DNA of 64,000 bases from CAZYSK01 sp964649415 (GCA_964649415.1 CAZYSK010000011.1:1-64000), one strand, 5' to 3'. Counted from the first letter of the stretch, positions 1 to 9,422 are shown. Program-made: numbers and translations. The notes: generated by a model not told the origin, from the sequence alone.

Positions 1-562
1 CGTCGGGGACGCCGATGGCCAGGTCGTCGTAGCCATCGCCGTCAAAGTCGCCGGCAGCCAGGGCCCACCCAAAGTGATCGTTTGTCTCGGCGGCGCCAGC
101 CATGTTGGCCTCATCCTGGTTCCAATACTGGTTTCCCGTCACATCGAGGCCGCCGCTGGCCGAGCCATATATAACGTTCACGGCGCCGGCCTGGTTCACA
201 CTGCCAACGTCCTCGTGGGACACGCCCACAGCCAAGTCAAAGTAGCCATCGCCGTCAAAGTCGCCCACGGCCAGGGTCCTGCCGAAATACTCGTATGTTT
301 CAGCATTGCTACCGTCCAGGTAGTTCTGCTGCCAGTACTCATCGCCTGTGCCGGAGAGCCCGGCGGATGAGCCATACACAACACTCACGCTACCTGCGTC
401 TGTGGTACTCCCGACATTCTCGTATGGCACACCGATAGCCAGGTCGGCGTAGTCGTCGCCGTCAAAGTCCCGAGGACTGGCGGAGAGGGAGCCGGGGCCG
501 GCTATCAGGGCCAGCAATAGCCCAAGAACCAATGCACTTATGAGGATTCGCTGACTTTTCAT
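1..562 (-). CDS. Secreted FG-GAP repeat protein (partial, 3' end outside window)
   Basis: The frame is open from an ATG at 560-562 to the left edge, giving 187 residues. Residues 1-29 form a signal peptide: a Lys/Arg start (MKSQRIL), a hydrophobic core, then GSLSAS before the mature protein. At least three FG-GAP units follow, each with the calcium-binding DFDGDGY(x)DLAxGV core (about residues 33, 102 and 169), separated by YGSSAGL-type strands. FG-GAP units normally build beta-propellers in exported adhesion or binding proteins. A GGAGG Shine-Dalgarno lies 5 nt upstream of the ATG. The DFDGDGYxDLA core differs from the DVNGDGYADVIVGA core of the large protein at 3947, so this is a separate lineage rather than a fresh duplicate. 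Ligand unknown. Confidence 0.85.
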   Translation of the reverse strand, partial: MKSQRILISALVLGLLLALIAGPGSLSASPRDFDGDDYADLAIGVPYENVGSTTDAGSVSVVYGSSAGLSGTGDEYWQQNYLDGSNAETYEYFGRTLAVGDFDGDGYFDLAVGVSHEDVGSVNQAGAVNVIYGSASGGLDVTGNQYWNQDEANMAGAAETNDHFGWALAAGDFDGDGYDDLAIGVPD

Positions 563-683
563 CGTTGCCTCCACAAAATAGACCAGCAAGCTACAAAATA
601 GAACGCCAATATTATGGATTCTTTCACATCTTGCGTTTCACTTCCCCGTGCATCACCTCCTCGTATAGCATCGCGGATCCTCC

Positions 684-3644
684 CTACTCCTCCACGCTCC
701 ACACGTGTACGACAGTCTCCCCCGACGGACCGGCCTCCCGTTCGGTGGCGTATATGTGTCGCCTGACCTGGTCGTAGGCTACTGCACCAAACGTGGCGCA
801 CTCCCGATCGAGCACTTCATCCACCGGACTGTAGATCTCGTAGGGTAACACCTCCCATGGCTCCCGTGTCCCGGCAGCCACCTCTGCCAACTCGGATGGG
901 TCGTAGAACAGGATCTGAGGCTCGTACGGATAGGCGTGGTACCCTTTGTACATGTCACAGGGGTCTCCACCGCACTCCGCCTGCGTTCCGTAGCAGTTAT
1001 CCCCCAGCCCCTTTCTCCCGAATACGAGTACACCGCTTCGGTTGGCGGTCTGCACCCAAGCCCCGCCCCCCCAGCTATCCTTGGGCCGGTAGTCGGGGAA
1101 ATGGCATTCATCCGGGTTGTCGAGACAACCGGGGTAGATCTCGGGATAGTACAACAGGGCCACGGCATCCAGATTCTGTCCAGACGCCGGCGGACTGCCG
1201 TCCTCCCACGGGGCGAAAGCGTAGAGCGTCGGTCCCTGGGAACCCCCGAGCGCCCCGGCCTCCCGATGGTTGCCCGCGATCAGCCATTTCCCATCCAGGT
1301 TCTCGCTGGCAAAGCCCTCAGGAGCCTTGAGGAGATAGTCGCACGCCTTGGCGTTGTGGAAAACGTTGCCATCCGACGGGCGTTCTCCTATGTGCCACAC
1401 GCCTTGAGCGCCGCCCATGTCGAGATCGCTCCATCCCAAGGAATCCTGATCGTAGGCCGCGACGTTGTACCAGTCCCGCAGATTCCAGGCGACCTTGCCT
1501 GCATTCGGCAGGTATTCCAAACCGTCCACCTCCCGATACATGCAGTCGTCGTTGTACGAGCAGTTGTCTTTCCAGCCCGCGGTGATGTCGGTCAGGGACC
1601 GGAGTACGGAGGCTTCGGGCAGGTCCCCGAAGTCGTCGGACCGCACAGGTTCAGGGATGGTGATCTCTCCCACCAGATCGTACCACGCGTGGCCCGCTGC
1701 ATAGAGCGAGCCCGGGTAGCCGTCGGCCGGGCCGGAAGGATCCCCGTCAGGGTAGTATGCCAGCGCGTGACCGCTGTAGGCCCAATCATCACCCGATGGA
1801 TATGCGAAGGCCCCTCTGTAGGTGAGCTGCGTAGAATAGACCCGTTGACCACTCAGTTGGGGGACGTGGTTGTTCAGGACGACCGGCAGGTAGGCGGTAT
1901 GGGTCAGCGTAGCGGGATCGTACAGGATGAACGGACCGCCGGTGCTCTGGATGCCGGGGTCGGCAGAGCTGACGACCCGCAGACGCGCCGAGCGAGTTGT
2001 GGCCGATGGCGTGGTCCAGGTGTAGACGCCGGTGTTGGTGACGCCTGAGTCAACTGTGTCGCTGGTCACAAAGCTGTTCGTCGAGTAGTACAGGTCCACC
2101 TGGGGCACGCTGCCGGTGGTGGCCCAGCGGATCAGCCGCTGACTGTCGATCGGCCAGGCGGTGCTGCCGGTAGGGGCGATGAGGCTGAGCGAAGCGCTCG
2201 GGGTGGACACGCCGTACTCATCGGCGCCCACGTCTGGGGCGCTGCCGTGCGGCCGGGTGTCTCCATCGTAGTCGTCGCTCACTTCAGGCAGCGTGGCAGC
2301 CCAGTCAATGGCGCCCGTGGCCGAGGCTACCAGGTGCAAATCGGCGCTGGAGGCGTCCACGAACCAACTGCTTTGGGCATTGGTGACATTCCCTATGCCA
2401 GTGCCGTGAGCCCCGTCTCGGTTGAGCCAAATGGCCATATTGCTCAGGTTGTAGGCGAAGGAGCCCGACGAGTCGGAAAAGCGCGCCTCCATCCCATGTG
2501 TGACGCCGTCCGGGCTGAGCAGCAAGGCCGTGTTGTGGGCCACGAGCCAGCCCGATGCATGGACCATCTCCACCACCACGTCGTGGGGCTGGCTGGCGTA
2601 GATGAAGTTGTTGCGTACGATGCCACCGGTGTGGTCGCCTGCACCGTGACTGGCGTTGCCGAAGGAGATGCCCTGATAGCAATCCACCAACAAATTGCGC
2701 TCCACCACCGTGCCCGACGAACCGGACCAGAACAGGATCGTGGGCACGGCGGCGTTACCCGGCGTGCGGATGCGATACCACGCGTTGTCACGCACAGTCC
2801 AGTCGTGGGCGTTGTGGGCGCTGATGCCGTTGGTGTAGTCCTCCGGCGAGGTAGTGGTGTATTCCAGGCGGGAGCAGGCGAGCAAGCCATCGTCGCTGCC
2901 GTCCCCGATGGGGTTGACCTTGACCAACTGGTAGCCGGTGTCCAAGATGCGCAGGTTGTAAAGCGTGGGCCGATCGCTGCCATTGATCGATACACCGTGC
3001 TCGTCGCCGTTGCGGATCGTGAGGTCGGCAATCGTGACGTCGTCGGCTTCGATGAGAATGACGTGGTAGCGGCCGGTGGCGAGCATACCTCCGCCGTCCA
3101 GGATTACGTCGTCGCGGTTCCCGGTGGCGCCCCGGATGGTGATATTGTCGTTGACGATGTGAATGACGTCGCCCATGTTGTAGATACCCGGCGAGACCAT
3201 GATCGTGGTTCCTGCGGCGGCTGTGTAGGCCTGGCCGCGCAGCTCGGCTTCAGTCGAGACGGTGACGACGCTCCCAGTGGGCGGGGACAACGGCGGGCAG
3301 AGATCGCCGGACGCACATCCGCCCCCGACGGTCTGCGGTCGACCGGCCGTTCGCAGTAAGGCCCGGATGTCTGCATCCGCCAGGTCCGCCGGAGTGCCGT
3401 CTGCGTCCGGGTCAACGTCCGCGGACGCCTGGTCAACGTCCACGGACGCACGGTCAACGTCCGCGTCTTCCGTCAAGCTCAGGTGATTGAACGCCGCAAT
3501 GCGCGTAACTGCCGCATCGGCACAGGCCAGGGGTGAGACGCCCCCTGGCCCGCCCACCATCGGACGCACGTCCAGCGTCGGCGACAGCAGCACCGTTGTG
3601 GCGACCAGGCCAAGGGCCAATCCCCAGAACGCTCGTAGTTTCAC
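684..3644 (-). CDS. Secreted right-handed beta-helix protein with Kre9/Knh1-like domain
   Basis: 986 residues with a GTG start and GGAG 6 nt upstream. Residues 1-21 are a signal peptide (MKLRAFWGLALGL...). Residues about 60-100 carry acidic DVD/DAD repeats encoded by a 21-bp tandem repeat at 3410-3470. Residues about 125-470 look like a parallel beta-helix of the pectate-lyase/NosD type: ladders such as DNITIRGATG, DVTIADLTIRNG and NNFIYAS. Residues about 485-580 resemble the Kre9/Knh1 (GPI-anchored, yeast-type) beta-sandwich found in bacterial exoproteins. A YLPVVL motif follows near 585. The last 380 residues, rich in W, Y, G and D with several Cys pairs, are unrecognised. Extracellular carbohydrate binding or cleavage is plausible, but no catalytic triad is evident. 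Transcribed divergently from the FG-GAP protein at 3947. Confidence 0.75.
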   Translation of the reverse strand: MKLRAFWGLALGLVATTVLLSPTLDVRPMVGGPGGVSPLACADAAVTRIAAFNHLSLTEDADVDRASVDVDQASADVDPDADGTPADLADADIRALLRTAGRPQTVGGGCASGDLCPPLSPPTGSVVTVSTEAELRGQAYTAAAGTTIMVSPGIYNMGDVIHIVNDNITIRGATGNRDDVILDGGGMLATGRYHVILIEADDVTIADLTIRNGDEHGVSINGSDRPTLYNLRILDTGYQLVKVNPIGDGSDDGLLACSRLEYTTTSPEDYTNGISAHNAHDWTVRDNAWYRIRTPGNAAVPTILFWSGSSGTVVERNLLVDCYQGISFGNASHGAGDHTGGIVRNNFIYASQPHDVVVEMVHASGWLVAHNTALLLSPDGVTHGMEARFSDSSGSFAYNLSNMAIWLNRDGAHGTGIGNVTNAQSSWFVDASSADLHLVASATGAIDWAATLPEVSDDYDGDTRPHGSAPDVGADEYGVSTPSASLSLIAPTGSTAWPIDSQRLIRWATTGSVPQVDLYYSTNSFVTSDTVDSGVTNTGVYTWTTPSATTRSARLRVVSSADPGIQSTGGPFILYDPATLTHTAYLPVVLNNHVPQLSGQRVYSTQLTYRGAFAYPSGDDWAYSGHALAYYPDGDPSGPADGYPGSLYAAGHAWYDLVGEITIPEPVRSDDFGDLPEASVLRSLTDITAGWKDNCSYNDDCMYREVDGLEYLPNAGKVAWNLRDWYNVAAYDQDSLGWSDLDMGGAQGVWHIGERPSDGNVFHNAKACDYLLKAPEGFASENLDGKWLIAGNHREAGALGGSQGPTLYAFAPWEDGSPPASGQNLDAVALLYYPEIYPGCLDNPDECHFPDYRPKDSWGGGAWVQTANRSGVLVFGRKGLGDNCYGTQAECGGDPCDMYKGYHAYPYEPQILFYDPSELAEVAAGTREPWEVLPYEIYSPVDEVLDRECATFGAVAYDQVRRHIYATEREAGPSGETVVHVWSVEE
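3410..3470 (-). repeat. 21-bp in-frame tandem repeat, about three copies
   Basis: The core GGTCAACGTCC recurs at 3410, 3431 and 3452, an exact 21-bp period, with the unit ends varying slightly. The repeat is in frame and encodes the acidic DVD(Q/R)AS(A/V) stretch near the N-terminus of the beta-helix protein. Confidence 0.8.
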
Positions 3645-3706
3645 TTTTCACTCCTTTGCCTTGCACTCATTTGGAGGGAGGGGTAGCGGAAGTTCGTCTG
3701 GTGCTC

Positions 3707-3735
3707 AGTATAGCAAGAACCCGCGCTCAAGTCAA
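3707..3735 (-). promoter_or_regulatory. Sigma-70-type promoter for the beta-helix gene
   Basis: Read on the minus strand: TTGACT (3730-3735), 17-nt spacer, TATACT (3707-3712). It lies 63 nt upstream of the GTG start at 3644. It matches the divergent promoter at 3758-3786 hexamer for hexamer, which suggests co-expression. Confidence 0.65.
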
Positions 3736-3757
3736 TAATCCGCATTCACTCATCTAT

Positions 3758-3786
3758 TTGACTTCTGCGCGAACCGGTCATATACT
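3758..3786 (+). promoter_or_regulatory. Sigma-70-type promoter for the giant FG-GAP gene
   Basis: TTGACT (3758-3763), 17-nt spacer, TATACT (3781-3786). It leaves a leader of about 155 nt before the ATG at 3947. It sits back-to-back with the minus-strand promoter, the -35 boxes being about 22 nt apart, so one regulator bound between them could control both genes. The rest of 3645-3946 shows no gene. Confidence 0.65.
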
Positions 3787-3946
3787 GAATTTGAGAACCC
3801 ATCCTCTTGCGCACCTCCACTACGCAACCTTCCTAGCGCACCTTGACAGATTGGGCACATATCCACTCTTGGCGTCTCCATTGAGCATTCCAGTCTCAAC
3901 GGAGCATGCAGTGCAACTGCCAAATCAAGCGCGAAAGGAGCTCGAA

Positions 3947-6900
3947 ATGGAAAACAACTCTGTAACACACGGCATGCGATGTCTCAAGCAAGTGTTGACT
4001 GTTGGGCTCTTGCTGGTCCTGGTGGTCGGACTGGCTCCCATCTCATCCCAGGCTGGCAGCCTGGATGCAGACTCCGATTCAGCGACGGCCCCGGCGACGG
4101 CTTCCGCCACCTGGTGGGCCGCCGTGCAGGAGAACATCCGCCGCTCCGAGTACCACGTCACCTGGCAGGAACAGACGTACCTGACCGACGTAGCGGCGGC
4201 TTATCAGGCTCCCAATCGGGCACACAACCTGCGCACTTACTTCACCGCCGACGGACCGGTGACCATTCCTCGTGTCTGGCCCGAGGGCGCAAGTGTGCCT
4301 CCGTGGCGCTGGGGGCTGCGACTGGTTGCCTGGGGGCGGGAAGGCATCCTACAGCCGGTGGACGCTGCCAGTCTCCACACTGACGCCAACCGAATCGAAT
4401 ACCGCCGGGGCGATCTGACCGAGTGGTACGCGAACGACGAGCGCGGCCTGGAACAGGGCTTCACCATCCAATCTCCGCCGCTCGCCCGCTCCTCTTCTCC
4501 CCTGCTCCTGGAACTGGCCTTGAGTGGCGACCTGACCCCTCACCTGGCCGACGGCGGGGCGGCCGTCGAGTTCACCACCCCTCCTTCGACAGGCTCAGGA
4601 CAGAGGAGCGGGGTGCGCGTCTTGCGGTATAGCGATCTGCATGTCACCGACGCTACCGGCCGCGAACTCGCGGCTCACATGGAGTTATCTCCGTCTCCCA
4701 CTGCTCAGGACGACCTCCACATTGTCATAGAGGATGCCAATGCCGTGTATCCCATCCACGTGGATCCTGTCGCCACCACGCCCAACTGGACTGCCGTGGG
4801 CAACCAGACTGGTGCCCGGTTCGGTGTCTCGGTGGGCACGGCGGGCGACGTGAACGGCGACGGCTTCTCCGACGTCATCGTCGGGGCAGACGCGTACGAC
4901 AACGGCGACGGGGGTGAGGGCATGGCTTTTGTCTACCACGGCTCCGTCTGCGGCCTCAGCACCAGCGCCAACTGGCGGGCCGAGAGCAACGAGTACCAGG
5001 CCCACCTTGGCGTCTCGGTGGGCACGGCCGGCGACGTGAACGACGACGGATACGACGACGTCATCGTCGGGGCGAATTGCTACGGCGGTGGCGCGGCGTG
5101 CCGGGGGGCCGCCTTTGTCTGGCGCGGCTCAGCGACTGGTCTGGGGGCCAACGGCACCCCATCGAACGCCGACTGGACCGCCAGCGGCGCCACAGGCCAG
5201 GAATCCAAGTTCGGCTCGGCGGTGGGCACGGCCGGCGACGTGAACAACGACGGCTACGACGACGTCATCGTCGGGGCGCCGTATTACGAGAACGGTTTGG
5301 CTGGGGAGGGAGCGGCCTACGTGTGGCGCGGCTCGCCCACCGGCCTGGGCGCCGACGGCACGCCGTCCAACGCCGACTGGTCCAAAGAGAGCGATCAGAT
5401 GTTCGCCCACTTTGGCGTCTCGGTGGGCACGGCCGGCGACGTGAACGGCGACGGTTGCGACGAGGTCATCGTCGGTTCGCCCGACTACGACGCCCCCTAT
5501 CAATTTGAGGGGGCGGCCTTTGTCTACGCCGGTTCGACCTCTGGCTTGGGTTCGGCGCCGTACTGGCACGCCGAAAGCGACAAGGTCAGGGGTGGGTTGG
5601 GCATCTCGGTGGGCACGGCCGGCGACGTGAACGGCGACGGCTACGCCGACGTGGTCGTCGGTGCCTCTATGTATACCGTCAACCACGAGAACGAGGGCGC
5701 GGCGTTCGTGTGGTACGGTTCGGGTACTGGCCTGGGATCCAACGGCACCCCGGACAACGCCGACTGGCACATCTACGGCGGCCATGCCGATGCCCGGTTG
5801 GGCGTCGCGGTGGGCACGGCTGGCGACGTGAACGGCGATGGCTTTTCCGATGTCGTCGTCGGCGCCAACAATCGCAATGACGACGGGGAGGCCTTTGTCT
5901 ACCGTGGGTCCTCCGCCGGCCTGGGCACGGCTGCCATCTGGAACGTCGCAGGCGACGATGACTTTGGTGAATCGGTGGGCACGGCCGGCGACGTGAACGG
6001 CGACGGCTACGACGACGTCATCATCGGCGACACGAGCCACTCTTCCGGAGGGGCGGCCTATGTCTATCGCGGCTCGGCTTCCGGCCCCTCGCCCGACTGG
6101 ATCAAAGAGAGCGACAAGGCTTACGCCTACTTTGGCTACTCGGTAGCGACGGCCGGCGACGTGAACGGCGACGGCTTTTCCGACGTCGTCGTCGGGGCGC
6201 GCAGCTACGACGGCGGGCAGCCAGGAGAGGGGTTGGTGTTTGTCTACACCGGCTCGGCCTCCGGCCCGGATCCGGTTCCGCACTGGCACGCCAAGAGCAA
6301 CCAGGCCAGCGCCCACCTGGGCCAGTCGGTGGGCACGGCGGGCGACGTGAACGGCGATGGCTACAGCGACGTCATCGCCGGGGCGCACGGCTACGGTACA
6401 ACCGACGTGGGCGCAGCCTTTGTGTGGTATGGCTCGGCCGCTGGGCTGGGCGCTGACGGCACCCCCGACAACGCCGACTGGAGCGCCGCAGGCGACCGCG
6501 CAGACGCCGACTTTGGCGCCGCGGTGGGCACGGCCGGCGACGTCAACGGCGATGGCTTTTCCGACGTCGTCGTCGGGGCGTCCCACTATTACTGGGGTTC
6601 CTTGGGTGAGGGAGCGGCCTTTGTGTGGCACGGTTCGGCCACCGGCCTCGGCGCCGATGGCACCCCTTCAAACGCCGACTGGTCCGCCGAGAGCAACCAG
6701 TACGAGGCCCTGTTGGGCATCTCGGTGGGCACGGCGGGCGACGTGAACGGCGACGGCTACGCCGACCTGATCATCGGTGCCGATTCCTACGATCATGACG
6801 GCGACAACGACCGGGGAATGGCCTTGGTCTGGCACGGTTCGGCGTCCGGCCTGGGCGCTGACGGCACCCCCGACAACGCCGACTGGACTGCCCTGGGCAA

Positions 6901-9235
6901 CCAGGTGATGACCTACCTGGGCAGCTCGGTGGGCACGGCGGGCGACGTGAACGGCGATGGCTACGCCGACGTCATCGTCGGCGCAAGCAGTTACCGCGAT
7001 GGCGAGTATGCTGAGGGAGGAGCCTTTATCTGGTACGGTTCGGCGTCCGGGCTGGGGGCAGACGGCACCCCGGCCAACGCCGATTGGGACGTCGAGAGCG
7101 ACCAGGGCGGCGCCCACATGGGCTACTCAGTGGGCACGGCGGGTGACGTGAACGGCGATGGCTACGCCGACGTGGTCGTCGGGGCGGAGGATTATGAATA
7201 CAGCTACGAATACGAGGGCCGGGTATATCTCTACTACGGCTCAGATTCCGGCCCGAGCGAGTCACCCGCCTGGACCGTCGAGGGCAACCAGGCTGACGCG
7301 CACCTGGGTGGCTCGGTGGGCACGGCGGGCGACGTGAACGGCGACGGCTATGCCGACGTCATCGCCAGCGCGAGCGAATATGACCACGGCCAGACGAACG
7401 AGGGGCGGGCCTATATCTTCTACGGCTCTGCCGCCACGCCGAGCACTTTTCTCGACTGGACCGCCGTAGGTACTCAGAAAGATGCCCACCTGGGTTATTC
7501 GGTGGGCACGGCGGGCGACGTGAACGGCGATGGCTACGCCGACGTCATCATCGGTGCGGACGACTATGACAACGGCCAGATGAACGAAGGAGCGGCCTTT
7601 GTCTGGTATGGCTCGGCGACGGGCTTGGGGACTTTCGGCATCCCGGCCAGTGCGCCTTGGAGCGCCGAGGGTGACCAGGCCTATGCTCAGTTTGGCACGT
7701 CGGTGGGCACAGCGGGCGACGTCAACGGCGATGGCTACGCCGACGTCATCGTCGGCGCCTACAAGCACGACAACGGCCAGGATGATGAAGGGCGGGTCTA
7801 TGTCTACCATGGCTCTGCCACCGGCCTAAGTACCACCGTCAACTGGACTGCCGAGAGCGACCAGGCCAGCGCCTTCTTTGGTTCCTCGGCCGGCACGGCG
7901 GGCGACGTCAACGGTGACGGCTACGCCGACGTGGTCGTCGGCGCAGAAAACTATGACCACGGCCAGGACGACGAGGGAGCCGCCTTTGTGTGGTACGGCT
8001 CGGACTCCGGGCTGGGGGACAACGGCACCCCGGCCAATGCCGACTGGACCGCTGAGAGCGGACAGGTTGATGCCGCCTTGGGCATTTCGGTGGGCACGGC
8101 CGGCGACGTGAACGGCGACGGCTTCTCCGACGTCATCGTCGGGGCATACCGGTACGACAATGGCCATGAGGACGAGGGGGCAGCCTTTGTGTGGCATGGC
8201 TCAGACACCGGGCTGGGAGCCGATGGCACCCCAGCCAACGAGGATTGGTTCGCCGATGGCGACCAGGTCGACGCCTTCCTTGGTCTCTCGGTGGGCACAG
8301 CGGGCGACGTGAACGGCGACGGCTACGCCGACGTCATCGTCGGCGCCTACCGATATGATGGCGACGAAACGGACGAAGGGCGTGCCTATGTCTACCATGG
8401 CTCCAGTTCTGGCCTGAGCCCATTCCGGAGCTGGACCACCCTGGGTGGCCAGGAGGGGGCCTATTACGGCAACTCGGTCGGTACGGCCGGCGACGTGAAC
8501 GGCGACGGCTACGCCGATGTCATCGTCGGCGCGACCAACTATGACATCTGCTACACAGACCAGGGGCGGGCGTTTCTCTACCTCGGTTCTGGCGACGGTC
8601 TGAGCGAGGTTGCCAACTGGACCGCCGAGACGGACCAGGACGTCGCCCGCTTGGGTCGGGCGGTGGGCACGGCGGGCGACGTGAACGGCGATGGCTTTGC
8701 CGACGTCATCGTCGGTGCCTACCGGTATCGTTTCGCCCAACAGAACGAAGGCGCGGTCTTTGTCTACTATGGAAATGGGGGAGCGGGGTTGAGCCCCAAC
8801 CCTCGCCAGCGGCGCGCCGACGACAGCGGGCCCATCGCCCACCTGGGGGCGTCGCGCGAGGATGCCTTCCGCATAGCACTGTGGGGCCGCTCACCCTTTG
8901 GCCGAGGCCAAGTCAAGCTGGAGTGGGAGGTAAAGCCACTGGGAACGCCCTTCAGCGGCAGCGGCACCTATCAGACCGCCTGGCTGGATAGTGGCACGGC
9001 CGGGGTCACGTTCAACGAGCTGGCGAGCGGCCTGTCGGATGACACCGCCTACCACTGGCGGGCGCGGCTGCGCTATGACCCCGTCACCACGCCGTTTCAG
9101 CAATACGGCCGCTGGGTGACCATGCCCTGGAACGGCTGGAACGAGCAGGGTTTACGCGTACGAGTCGACGCCGCCCCGGCTAGCGGAGCTAAGAGTTTCC
9201 TGCCATTTGTCCTGCGGAACTATGACGGCGGTTAA
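3947..9235 (+). CDS. Giant secreted protein with 21 FG-GAP repeats and FLPFVL tail
   Basis: The ATG at 3947 is preceded by AAAGGAG with 6-nt spacing. The frame is open further upstream, but the signal peptide and ribosome-binding site fix this start, giving 1,762 residues. Residues 1-37 form a long signal peptide (hydrophobic LTVGLLLVLVVGLAP). Residues about 45-285 are an unassigned N-terminal domain. Residues about 293-1,610 hold 21 copies of a unit of about 64 residues with the core SVGTAGDVNGDGYADVIVGA; its DxNxDG loop is the calcium site of integrin-type FG-GAP blades. Twenty-one equals three seven-bladed propellers. A fibronectin-like segment (about 1,640-1,745) and a C-terminal FLPFVLRNYDGG end the protein. 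Likely surface binding or adhesion; partner unknown. Repeats are near-identical in the core but diverged between cores. Confidence 0.85.
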   Translation: MENNSVTHGMRCLKQVLTVGLLLVLVVGLAPISSQAGSLDADSDSATAPATASATWWAAVQENIRRSEYHVTWQEQTYLTDVAAAYQAPNRAHNLRTYFTADGPVTIPRVWPEGASVPPWRWGLRLVAWGREGILQPVDAASLHTDANRIEYRRGDLTEWYANDERGLEQGFTIQSPPLARSSSPLLLELALSGDLTPHLADGGAAVEFTTPPSTGSGQRSGVRVLRYSDLHVTDATGRELAAHMELSPSPTAQDDLHIVIEDANAVYPIHVDPVATTPNWTAVGNQTGARFGVSVGTAGDVNGDGFSDVIVGADAYDNGDGGEGMAFVYHGSVCGLSTSANWRAESNEYQAHLGVSVGTAGDVNDDGYDDVIVGANCYGGGAACRGAAFVWRGSATGLGANGTPSNADWTASGATGQESKFGSAVGTAGDVNNDGYDDVIVGAPYYENGLAGEGAAYVWRGSPTGLGADGTPSNADWSKESDQMFAHFGVSVGTAGDVNGDGCDEVIVGSPDYDAPYQFEGAAFVYAGSTSGLGSAPYWHAESDKVRGGLGISVGTAGDVNGDGYADVVVGASMYTVNHENEGAAFVWYGSGTGLGSNGTPDNADWHIYGGHADARLGVAVGTAGDVNGDGFSDVVVGANNRNDDGEAFVYRGSSAGLGTAAIWNVAGDDDFGESVGTAGDVNGDGYDDVIIGDTSHSSGGAAYVYRGSASGPSPDWIKESDKAYAYFGYSVATAGDVNGDGFSDVVVGARSYDGGQPGEGLVFVYTGSASGPDPVPHWHAKSNQASAHLGQSVGTAGDVNGDGYSDVIAGAHGYGTTDVGAAFVWYGSAAGLGADGTPDNADWSAAGDRADADFGAAVGTAGDVNGDGFSDVVVGASHYYWGSLGEGAAFVWHGSATGLGADGTPSNADWSAESNQYEALLGISVGTAGDVNGDGYADLIIGADSYDHDGDNDRGMALVWHGSASGLGADGTPDNADWTALGNQVMTYLGSSVGTAGDVNGDGYADVIVGASSYRDGEYAEGGAFIWYGSASGLGADGTPANADWDVESDQGGAHMGYSVGTAGDVNGDGYADVVVGAEDYEYSYEYEGRVYLYYGSDSGPSESPAWTVEGNQADAHLGGSVGTAGDVNGDGYADVIASASEYDHGQTNEGRAYIFYGSAATPSTFLDWTAVGTQKDAHLGYSVGTAGDVNGDGYADVIIGADDYDNGQMNEGAAFVWYGSATGLGTFGIPASAPWSAEGDQAYAQFGTSVGTAGDVNGDGYADVIVGAYKHDNGQDDEGRVYVYHGSATGLSTTVNWTAESDQASAFFGSSAGTAGDVNGDGYADVVVGAENYDHGQDDEGAAFVWYGSDSGLGDNGTPANADWTAESGQVDAALGISVGTAGDVNGDGFSDVIVGAYRYDNGHEDEGAAFVWHGSDTGLGADGTPANEDWFADGDQVDAFLGLSVGTAGDVNGDGYADVIVGAYRYDGDETDEGRAYVYHGSSSGLSPFRSWTTLGGQEGAYYGNSVGTAGDVNGDGYADVIVGATNYDICYTDQGRAFLYLGSGDGLSEVANWTAETDQDVARLGRAVGTAGDVNGDGFADVIVGAYRYRFAQQNEGAVFVYYGNGGAGLSPNPRQRRADDSGPIAHLGASREDAFRIALWGRSPFGRGQVKLEWEVKPLGTPFSGSGTYQTAWLDSGTAGVTFNELASGLSDDTAYHWRARLRYDPVTTPFQQYGRWVTMPWNGWNEQGLRVRVDAAPASGAKSFLPFVLRNYDGG
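4583..4603. repeat. Short interspersed repeat of TTCGACAGGCTCAGGACAG type inside a CDS
   Basis: A 21-bp stretch reading CCTTCGACAGGCTCAGGACA plus G lies in frame in the FG-GAP protein, adding the out-of-character residues PSTGSGQR. From memory, near-copies of TTCGACA(A/G)GCTCAGGACA are scattered through many Chloroflexota and other environmental genomes. Only one copy was noticed in this window. Confidence 0.4.
4825..8715 (+). repeat. Array of 21 FG-GAP coding repeats
   Basis: The 20-codon core around GTGGGCACGGCSGGCGACGT recurs 21 times, at an average spacing of about 193 nt. The core is highly conserved at the DNA level, while the 40-50 codons between cores vary in length and sequence. This indicates an old, selected protein repeat with occasional gene conversion, not a recent minisatellite. 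Confidence 0.85.
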
Positions 9236-9260
9236 GGGTGACGCCCGCCTTATGGGGGTA

Positions 9261-9422
9261 CTAACTTGGGGGGTAGTCTTCGTGCAGCCGCAAGACGCGC
9301 ACGAACTCCCGCGTGGCCTGAGACCTGGACAGCCGCTCACGCAGCGCAGCCAGATAGCGTGCGCTGTCCGCAGGGTGTAAACGATGGGCTGTCCTATCGC
9401 CCTTGACCAAGAGCAAGCCAAC
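9261..9422 (-). pseudogene. Remnant of an unrecognised protein C-terminus next to a palindromic element
   Basis: On the minus strand, from an in-frame stop at 9426-9428 to the stop at 9261-9263, a protein-like sequence can be read: GLLLVKGDRTAHRLHPADSA, then RYLAALRERLSRSQ and ending RVLRLHEDYPPS. There is no start codon or ribosome-binding site. The same frame on the other side of two stops continues as ALALLLSQGGTHLVFVREF. It looks like a decayed or element-interrupted gene, perhaps a mobile-element protein, but I do not recognise the family. The rest of 9236-9590 holds the palindrome and a promoter. Confidence 0.35.

Noticed and set aside
936..3359. Long plus-strand frames (936-2048, 2247-3359) opposite the beta-helix gene.
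   Set aside because: Antisense shadows of a real gene with signal peptide, ribosome-binding site and promoter. Their translations are Val/Gly/Arg-rich and featureless.
5129..6631. Minus-strand frame of 500 codons opposite the FG-GAP repeats.
   Set aside because: It is the mirror of the repeat (repeated VAVHVAGRAHR) with no start signal.
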